Shown here one piece after another: positions 18,398 to 27,300 of a stretch of DNA of 64,000 nt. Made by a program: the position numbers and the translations under genes. The DNA comes from Paenibacillus sp. 453mf (GTDB lineage: Bacteria > Bacillota > Bacilli > Paenibacillales > Paenibacillaceae), in assembly GCF_900116105.1 (NCBI RefSeq), contig NZ_FPAC01000002.1, forward strand, positions 124,001-188,000, read 5' to 3'. The notes beneath the pieces were generated by a model that searched no databases, had not been told where the DNA came from, and saw only the letters and a list, made by a program, of their open reading frames with translations. The first letter of the stretch is position 1, and every line of letters begins with the position of its first letter.

Positions 18398-19837
18398 CTA
18401 GATGTTTTCTCCGTTGGTCTGAATGACATCCTGGTACCAAAAAAAGCTGTCTTTCTTGATACGGCGTAGATCCTTGCCGCCTTCCTCATCCTGATTGACG
18501 TAGACGAAGCCATATCGCTTCTGATAGCCGTTCAGCCAGCTCAGCAGGTCAGTAAAGGACCAGCTGCAATAGCCAATCAGCTCCACACCGTCAGCGATCG
18601 CCTGCTTGCACTGATGAAGATGGGATTTAAGGTAGGCGATCCGGTATTCATCATGAATCCGGTCATCTGATTCGAGCTTGTCAAACTCGCCAAGTCCGTT
18701 CTCTGTAATAAAGATAGGGAGATCATAGCGGCTTGTGATCCGGCGCATGCCGATACGAAGTCCAATCGGGTCGATGTTCCAATCCCAGTTCGATTTCTCA
18801 ATGTGAGGATTGTTCGCTGTCTTATACAGTCCTGGGACCCCGGTCGATTCATTGCTGCCTTTTTTGCCGGTGTTGTTCATTTTACCCGAAGAAACACCGC
18901 CTTGCAGCGGATTGTGCTCATACGTGATGGTCTGATAATAGTTTACGCCTACGAAGTCCGGCATGCCTTGCTTAAGCAATTCCTGATCTCCTTCCTCAAA
19001 TACGGGAGCGAGCCCCTGCTGCTTCAGATGGCGATACGGAATGCTGGGATATTCACCCCGGCAATACACGTCCAGCCACCAATAGCTTGTGAACTCCTCG
19101 GCATTCTCATATGCCAGCATATCTTGCGGTGAGCTGGAAGCCGGATAGGATGGGGTATAGGCAAAGCTTGGTCCAATCTTCCCGTCGGGAACATATTTGC
19201 GGAAGGAGGCAATTGCTTGCGCATTCGCAAGGAACATGATGTGGTTGGCTTCGTAGAACCGCTTGCGGTCCTTGATTCCCGGTGGATGCATGCCAAGCAT
19301 GTAGGCGTGATTGGTATTATGATTCTGTTCGTTAAGTGACACCCAGTATTTCACCCGGTCTCCGAATCTTTTGTACAGGGTGATGCAGTACTGATTGAAG
19401 TCTTCGATGATTTCACGTGATTCCCAAGCACCGTATCGCTCTTGAAGTGCCTGAGGCACGTCCCAATGATACAGGGTCAGCACAGGCTCAATATTGTGGG
19501 CGACCAGCTCATTAATCAGGTTGTCATAGAATGCGAGTCCCGCCTCGTTCACCTCACCTGAACCATGGGGATAAATTCTTGGCCAGCTGACCGAGAATCG
19601 GTACGATTTAAGACCCATTTCAGCCATGAGCTGTACGTCTTCCTTGTATCTGTGATAGTGATCGACCGCGATATCGCCGTTGGTATCCTTATATGTGGTG
19701 CCTGGAATTTTGGTATACAAATCCCAGACAGAAGGTCCCTTGCCGTCTTCATTCCAAGCTCCTTCAATCTGATAGGCAGCAGAAGCAGAGCCCCAGAGAA
19801 AGCCCGCGGGGAATGGCGGCAATTTTTCATGTATCAT
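18398..19837 (-). CDS. GH1 6-phospho-beta-glucosidase
   Basis: This 479-residue enzyme starts at ATG 19837, with AAGGAGG 8 bases upstream; the longer frame from 19882 has none. The acid/base Glu is in LNEQN (usually NEP) and the nucleophile is in ITENG. The C-terminal segment LLSWLNGYQKRYGF has Ser where non-phosphorylated beta-glucosidases have Glu (FEWAEGY), plus the Lys and Tyr that bind the 6-phosphate. It therefore most likely hydrolyses PTS-imported cellobiose-6-phosphate or related beta-glucosides in the cytoplasm. No PTS permease lies in the window. Control by the neighbouring LacI protein through the palindrome at 19911 is inferred. Confidence 0.9.
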   Translation of the reverse strand: MIHEKLPPFPAGFLWGSASAAYQIEGAWNEDGKGPSVWDLYTKIPGTTYKDTNGDIAVDHYHRYKEDVQLMAEMGLKSYRFSVSWPRIYPHGSGEVNEAGLAFYDNLINELVAHNIEPVLTLYHWDVPQALQERYGAWESREIIEDFNQYCITLYKRFGDRVKYWVSLNEQNHNTNHAYMLGMHPPGIKDRKRFYEANHIMFLANAQAIASFRKYVPDGKIGPSFAYTPSYPASSSPQDMLAYENAEEFTSYWWLDVYCRGEYPSIPYRHLKQQGLAPVFEEGDQELLKQGMPDFVGVNYYQTITYEHNPLQGGVSSGKMNNTGKKGSNESTGVPGLYKTANNPHIEKSNWDWNIDPIGLRIGMRRITSRYDLPIFITENGLGEFDKLESDDRIHDEYRIAYLKSHLHQCKQAIADGVELIGYCSWSFTDLLSWLNGYQKRYGFVYVNQDEEGGKDLRRIKKDSFFWYQDVIQTNGENI

Positions 19838-19910
19838 TTTTATGTCCTCCTTGCAAGTTAAATCCATAATCACAGCTGACAATAGCTTTTACATAAGCAT
19901 CTTAAGTTAT

Positions 19911-19924
19911 GAAATGCATTTCAG
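19911..19924. promoter_or_regulatory. Perfect 14-bp palindrome, probable LacI-family operator
   Basis: TGAAATGCATTTCA is a perfect inverted repeat 74 bases upstream of the glucosidase start, in the divergent gap shared with the lactonase gene. The same core GAAATGCAT recurs upstream of the LacI gene. Even-length palindromes with a central CpG or similar step are typical LacI sites; here the centre is GC. Confidence 0.55.
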
Positions 19925-20054
19925 AGCAATAGTCCTTTCGTGAAATTTTTGTTAACAGCCTTGTTTTTGAAGGGATGGACGTCATTTGTGGTTAATAGAT
20001 TATTATCAATTCCAGTAGTCTATCCAGTGATTATTTGAATATAAGGAGCGATCG

Positions 20055-21125
20055 ATGATGAACCCACAAGCGAAGAAATCAGACGAAGTTTGTTTTTATA
20101 CGGGAACTTATTCCGCAGCCGCAGAGCCTAGTATCTATTTGGTGGCCGTGAACAAAGAAAGCGGAGAAATGCGAATCGTGAACCAAGCGACAGGAATAGA
20201 GCGCCCCTCCTTCTTGGCACTGCATCCGAATGGTGAAGTATTGTATGCTGTCAGCGAGACAGGGGAAGGCGAACTGTTTACTTATAAGATAGATCCGACG
20301 ACGAGCGAGCTGCACCTTCTGGATCGCAAACCGACGGAAGGCGCCGACCCTTGTTATGTTTCGGTGGATCACAGCGGAAGTTATGTGCTTGTGGCTAACT
20401 ATTCAAGTGGAAGTGTCAATGTATATAAGCTGGATGAATCCTCCATTCCTGCAGAAATGTCTGCGAAGATTGGGCATGTGGGCAAGGGCTTCCGAGAAGA
20501 TCGGCAGGAAGGTCCGCATGCGCATTCCATCGTGCCGGATCCTGCAGGGGAGTATGCCATTGTATGCGACCTTGGACTAGATCAGATTATTGTGTACCGC
20601 ATGCAGGAAGGCAAGCTGTCGACCCATTATGAACTGAAGCTGCCTGCCGGTTCGGGACCGAGGCACTTGGTGATCCACCCTAATGAGAAATTTGCTTATG
20701 TTGTTAATGAACTGAACAATACGGTTACGGCATTAACCTTCAACAAGAATCGCGGAGAATTCCAGATTACGCATCATATCTCAACACGGGGTGAAAAAGA
20801 ACAGTCGGAAAATACAGGTGCGGATATTCGCATATCCTCCTGCGGCCGTTTCCTATATGTATCCAACCGTGGCGATGATTCGATCGCGCTGTTCCATATT
20901 AATGAGGAGAGCGGTGAGCTGACAGCCGTGGAGTGCGTACCTACGGAGGGTAAGACGCCTAGAAACATCAATCTGCTGGATGGAGGACTCCTGATCGCGG
21001 CAAACCAGGACAGTGACAACCTTGTTTCCTTCAAAATGAACAGTGAGACCGGACATCTCACGCCGACTGGGTATGAACTTGAAATCCCTGCTCCTGTATG
21101 CATTGAACCATGTAAGAAGGGATAG
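20055..21125 (+). CDS. Lactonase-family seven-bladed beta-propeller (6-phosphogluconolactonase-like)
   Basis: This 356-residue protein belongs to the cytoplasmic YbhE/YkgB lactonase family. Diagnostic pieces are FYTGTYS near the start, RPSFLALHPNGEVLYAV, DPCYVSVDHSGSYVLVANYSSGSVNVY, PHAHSIVPDPAGEYAIVCDLG and GPRHLVIHPNEKFAYVVNEL, repeating about once per blade. AAGGAG lies 6 bases before ATG 20055; ATG 20058 is an equal alternative. The family hydrolyses 6-phosphogluconolactone in the pentose phosphate route, though some members act on other substrates. It is divergent from the 6-phospho-beta-glucosidase, which would supply glucose 6-phosphate. A strong terminator follows. Confidence 0.9.
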   Translation: MMNPQAKKSDEVCFYTGTYSAAAEPSIYLVAVNKESGEMRIVNQATGIERPSFLALHPNGEVLYAVSETGEGELFTYKIDPTTSELHLLDRKPTEGADPCYVSVDHSGSYVLVANYSSGSVNVYKLDESSIPAEMSAKIGHVGKGFREDRQEGPHAHSIVPDPAGEYAIVCDLGLDQIIVYRMQEGKLSTHYELKLPAGSGPRHLVIHPNEKFAYVVNELNNTVTALTFNKNRGEFQITHHISTRGEKEQSENTGADIRISSCGRFLYVSNRGDDSIALFHINEESGELTAVECVPTEGKTPRNINLLDGGLLIAANQDSDNLVSFKMNSETGHLTPTGYELEIPAPVCIEPCKKG

Positions 21126-21227
21126 TATTTATTCCGCGGAATTAATTTCATAACTCATTAAGGGGATTATGAAACTTGATTCATTCCATTATATAAATAT
21201 TAAATGCCATGAATTATATAGATCTTG

Positions 21228-21262
21228 CGAGACATGATCCATAGCCCGGATCATGTCTTTTT
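21228..21262 (+). terminator. Terminator of the lactonase gene
   Basis: AGACATGATCC (21230-21240) pairs with GGATCATGTCT (21248-21258), followed by TTTT. Confidence 0.9.
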
Positions 21263-21350
21263 GCTATTCCCGTAATTAATCTGCATAGTACAAGGCCGTG
21301 AACAATATATTGTATGGGATTTTATGCTTTTGGGAGGTGAAACGAGCAGA

Positions 21351-24300
21351 ATGCCTTTTATATTAAGATTTAATACAACAATGAATGGCGGTATGACTTT
21401 TACAGGAAATACACTTGGGCTCAACAAGGTAACCAATCAGAATAATCAGGGAAATACAGGTTCCATCGGTGCTTTCAGCACTTTGAATACATCGGTTCGG
21501 GTCGGCAACTTCCCGCTTGGGACAACATTGGATTATACACAAAATGCTTCAACCGCTATTTTGGATTTGCCGAGTGGATCGACGGTGCAGTATGCCGAAT
21601 TGATCTGGGCAGCCAGCTATAATACGGGGGGGAATAACGTCATTGGGCAGATCGGCAATCCTGTGTTATTCACTACGCCGGCAGGAACCTTCTCGGTTGA
21701 TCCTGATCCGGCAACAGCACGGAATACTGCGCCTACAGCGAATGATTATGTCAATTCGGCCAATGTAACGGCTCTTGTACAGCAAGGGGGAGCCGGTACC
21801 TATATAACAGGAGCCGTGCCCGGAACGGTAACAGCATCTAACAACAATGATAACTTCGCCGGATGGACACTTGCCGTCGTGTATGAGAATCCATTCCTCC
21901 CGTCAAGGAATATGAGCGTATTTGTTGGTGCAGAGGTTGTGAATCAGGCCCTCGGTACGGCAACAGCCACGATTACCGGATTCGCTACACCGGTTACCGG
22001 AGTCGTGAGCGGAAGACTGATGGTCAGCGCAGGAGAGGGTGATCCTCAGCTACTAGGAGATCAGCTGAGGTTTGGACCCACAGCTGCGACGCTTGTAGCG
22101 ATTTCAGGTCCGAACAATCCGGTCAGCAACTTTTTTGGTTCACAGATTAACAATAATCTGGGACTCTTGGATACAAGAGGGACGTTCGGCAGTCTGAATA
22201 GTACACCAGGTAATGCGGTCATTGGTTCAAGACAAGGCTGGGATATTACTAATGTAGATGTCTCTTCCAGGCTCGTCAATTCACAGACTTCTGCTGTCAT
22301 TCAGGCTACATCCCAAGGAGACGCTTATCTTGTAAATGCGTTAGGGCTTCAAGTCGATGTGAATGCACCTTTTTTTGTGTTCAATAAGAGCTCGAATGTG
22401 AGCAGTGCACTGGTCGGAGATGTGGTTCAGTATACACTCACCGCTGCCAATACAGGTACAGCCTCTGCTAATTTAGTGCTGCTGCAGGATACATTTCCTG
22501 CTTCCGGCGTGTTCGTCCCTGGCTCCTTCTCCGTGAATGGTGTTGTACAACCTGGCGCAGACCCCACTGTCGGTGTCAATCTGGGTACTGTGGCTCCAGG
22601 GCGGACGCTGACGATTATATATTCTGTTCAGATCGTATCCAGGCCACCTGGATCTGCTCAAACGAATGTAGCAAACCTGAACTACAATTATCAAAGTCTT
22701 CCGGGTGGACCGACTTTTCAAGGGATGTCGCAATCGAACGGTAACAGCATCGCGATCGGCAATCGGCCGCCGACGACACAGAGCTATTCCCTTATCACCA
22801 ATGAAAATATTCCAGTCGGCGGTCAGGTTACAGGTACCGATCCGGACGGAGACGCGCTGACCTTCTCTCTAAATTCGGTACCGACAAGCGGGACAGCAAT
22901 CGTCAATCCAGATGGAACATATCAGTATACGCCTAACACAGGATTCGTAGGGAACGACTCCTTTACCGTCCTGGTCAGCGATGGCTTCGGAGGGACAGCG
23001 GTTTCGACAATCGCGATAACAGTGCTTAATCAGCCGCCAATTGCCAACAACCTGGATGTGTCCACCACGAAGAATGCTCCTGCAACAGGTCAAGTTACAG
23101 CGACAGATCCGAATGTAGATGTGCTCACGTTCAGTCTTAATTCATCACCGGCAAACGGTACGGTTGTACTCAATCCAGACGGAACCTTTCAGTATAATCC
23201 GAATCCTGGCTTTGCGGGCAACGATTCGTTCACCTATCTTGTAAGCGATCCGAATGGAGGCACAGCCATCGGAATTGTAACGGTTCATGTTCTTAATCAG
23301 CCGCCCGTGGCACAGAATTTAAATCTGATAACTCCAGAGAATTTGTTCATTACGGGTCAGGTCATTGCGACCGATCCGGATGGAGATTCACTGGCGTTTA
23401 CATTAAACGCATCTCCAGTAAATGGAACCGTAGTGGTGAACGCGGACGGAACGTTCCAGTATAATCCGAATCCTGGATTTATCGGGACAGATACCTTCAC
23501 GGTTCTGGTCACTGATCCGAGCGGCGGCACTGCCATCTCTACCGTGACCATACAGGTAATCAATCTGCCGCCGGTGACAAGTAATCTGAGTGTGGCAACT
23601 ACACTCGGCGTGCCTGCCGGAGGTCAAGTCGTTGCGACCGATCCGAATGGAGATCCGCTGACCTTCACACTGCAGACTGCCCCATCCAATGGTACAGCGG
23701 TGGTCAACCCGGATGGCACATTCACATATACGCCGAATCCTGGCTTTATTGGAGTGGATAACTTTAATGTGCTGGTAAGTGATCCGAATGGGGGGACAGC
23801 GGTATCCGTTGTCACCGTTACCGTTATTAATCAGCCGCCAATTGTTCAGAATTTATCACTGTCTACCTTGGGCAATACACCAGCTGGAGGGCAGGTGATC
23901 GCGACCGATCCAGATGGGAATCCGCTGACGTTCAGCCTGAATTCGCCACCGCTGAATGGAACGGTAGCTCTCAACCCTGATGGAACATTCACGTATACAC
24001 CGAACCCTGGCTTTGCTGGAGTGGATTCCTTTACCGTTCTCGTATCTGATGGCTTCGGCGGCACGGCGATTGGTACGGTAACGGTTAGCGTGCAAAACCT
24101 GCCCCCGGTAACCAGCGATGTATCGCTATCAACGCTTCAGAACCTCCCTGCCGGAGGTCAAGTCGTTGCAACGGATCCGAATGGAGATCCGCTGACCTTT
24201 TCTTTGTTGTCTGTACCAGCTAACGGGAGCGCGGTGGTGAATCCGGATGGAACATTTACCTATACACCGAATACGGGATATGTCGGCCCTGATAGCTTTA

Positions 24301-27300
24301 CGGTGCTTGTATCAGATGGGCTTGGCGGCACGGCAATATCCACGGTATTCATCACGGTGATAGATCAGCCGCCGATCGGGCAGACCCAGAATTTCAGCAC
24401 GCTGCAAAATACACCGCTGCCGGGACAGCTGCTTGCAACCGATCCGGACGGTGATCCGCTGACCTTTACTCTTCAATCACCACCAGCGAATGGAACAGCA
24501 GTGGTGAATCCGGATGGGACATTCACATACACACCGGCAGTTGGATTTGTCGGTACAGATTCGTTCACAGCCCTAATCAGCGATGGCAAAGGCGGTACAG
24601 CTATAGGAACAGCCATCATCACCGTCATTGATCAGCCTCCGGTAGCACAGGATCTGACACTGACGACAAATGTCAATACACCGGTGGCAGGTCAAATCCC
24701 GGCGACAGATCCGGACGGAGATACACTGACCTATACCTTATCAGTACCACCAGCAAACGGCACGGTGGTACTGAATCCGGACGGCAGCTTCACGTATACC
24801 CCAAATCTGAATTTCGTGGGTACAGATACATTTTCAGTGCTCGTCAGTGATGGCAAGGGAGGTACTGCGACCTCTAATGTTACGATCGGTGTGCCTGTCG
24901 ATGGGCCGGTAACCTCAGATGTTACCTTGAATACGACCACAGATGTCCCGGTTGGGGGTCAGGTCATTGCGACCGATCCACAAGGCCAGACGCTGACCTA
25001 TGCCGTGCTGGTTCCGCCAGCGAATGGTACGGTGCTGCTGAATCCTGCGGATGGAACGTTTACCTATTCACCAAATGTAGGCTTTATCGGTACAGATAAC
25101 TTCACGGTCCGGGTTACCAACACAAGCGGCGTATTCTCTGATTCACTGGTTACCGTCAACGTCAGCAATATCCCGCCGATTGCAGGCAACCTGACGCTGG
25201 ATACGTTCCAAAATACGCCGGTTGCCGGCCAAATTCCAGCGAGCGACCCTGACGGCAATCCTTTGAACTATACCTTGTCTGTACCGCCTTCACTTGGTTC
25301 CGTATTGCTAAACCCTGCTGACGGTACGTTTACGTATACACCTAATGCAGGCGTAGTCGGATTGGATACCTTCTCCGTGCTTGTCGATGACGGACGGGGC
25401 GGAACAGCGACTTCTGTCGTTACTGTAAACATATTGGATCGTCCGCCTGTAACCCAGGATGTAAGTCTAAGTACGCCGAACAGCACGCCAGTTGCTGGCG
25501 CTGTGACCGCAACAGATCCTGATGGTGACCCGCTTACCTTCAGTCTAAATGCCGCGCCGGTTTTTGGCACGGCTGTAGTCAATCTGGACGGTACATTCAC
25601 CTATACGCCAAATTCGGGCTATGTGGGACCGGACAGCTTCACAGTTCTGGTGGATGATGGCAAGGGCGGCACTGCCATTTCTACCGTGAGTATTTCAGTT
25701 ACCAATGCTCCGCCTGTAGCAACAGGGACGAGTGTGACTACGCCGCAGAATACGCCAGTCAATGGTGCGGTCACTGCGGTGGACCCAGAAGGCAATCTGC
25801 TGACCTTCTCACAGCTCAGTTCACCGGTGAATGGAACGGTTGTTGTTAATACCGACGGTACATTTACTTATTTCCCGAATACCGGTTATGTAGGGCCAGA
25901 CAGCTTCACCGTTCTTGTCAGTGATGGATTGGGAGGAACGGCTATTGCCTCGGTTGATGTTACCGTCACAAATAATCCACCGGTGACTTCGGATCTAAGT
26001 CTGTCCACCAATATTAACACGCCGGTATCCGGTCAAGTGACAGCTACAGATCCAGACGGGGATGCACTGACATTCAGCATCCTGTCACTTGCAGCAAATG
26101 GAATTGCGGAGGTTAATCCGGATGGAACGTTTATCTATACGCCAAACACAGGTTATAGCGGAATAGACAGCTTCACCGTACTGGTGAGCGATGGGAAGGG
26201 CGGAAATGCAGTATCGACGGTCACGATCCAAGTCGTGAATCGTCCGCCCGTTGTATCGAACACGACATACGGTACCGTGCAGCCGGCACCCGTCTCGGGT
26301 GTTGTAACGGCAAGCGATCCGGATGGAGACCCTCTTAGTTATGTAGTAGATACACCTCCAGTGAGTGGAACGGTATTGCTTAACCCGGATGGTACATTTA
26401 CCTATACACCGAATCCAGCCTTCTTCGGGACAGATTTCTTCACAGTGATGGTCAATGACGGACGGGGTGGAATCACCTTCGGGGTAATCACGATCGATGT
26501 TGCGATTAATCCACCGGTTGTCCAGGATTTGAGCATAAGTACGGGAGGCAATATACCTGTATCTTCGCAGGTTACAGTTACAGATCCCAATGGATTACCT
26601 GTGACGGTGACGATTCTGTCGCCGCCTCTGAACGGTACAGTTATTGTCAATCCGGACGGAACATTCACCTATACGCCGAATACTGGATTTATTGGCACGG
26701 ACAGCTTCACGGTTCAGGCTGTGAATTCAGCAGGCGGATCGGGGGTGGGTACCGTGACAGTGACTGTATTGAACTTGCCTCCGACAGCCGATGGTGCGAG
26801 CTTGGCAACGATCCAAAATACACCTGTGTCAGGAGCAGTGACAGCCAGTGATCCGGACGGTAATCCACTGACTTTCACTTTGAATTCGACGCCTTCAAGT
26901 GGAACGGTAATCTTGAATGCGGATGGTTCATTTACGTACACACCGAACACCGGCTTTGTCGGCGCAGATTCCTTCACCGTTCTGGTCAGTGACGGGCTGG
27001 GAGGTACGGCAATTGCCCTGGTGACGATTACCGTTACGAGTCGCCCGCCCATTACACAGGATCAATCTATTGAAACGGGACCAAACACAAGTGTAGATGG
27101 ACAGATTATTGCTTCTGATCCGGATGGCGATCCGCTGACTTATGTGATAGGATCTTTCCCTACGAACGGCACCGTTGTACTAAACGCAGATGGCAGCTTC
27201 ACGTATACGCCGAATACCGGCTTTGTCGGTACAGATTCCTTTACCGTATGGGTGCTGGATGGAACAGGAGGGTCTGCCGTATCTACCGTCAGTATTACGA

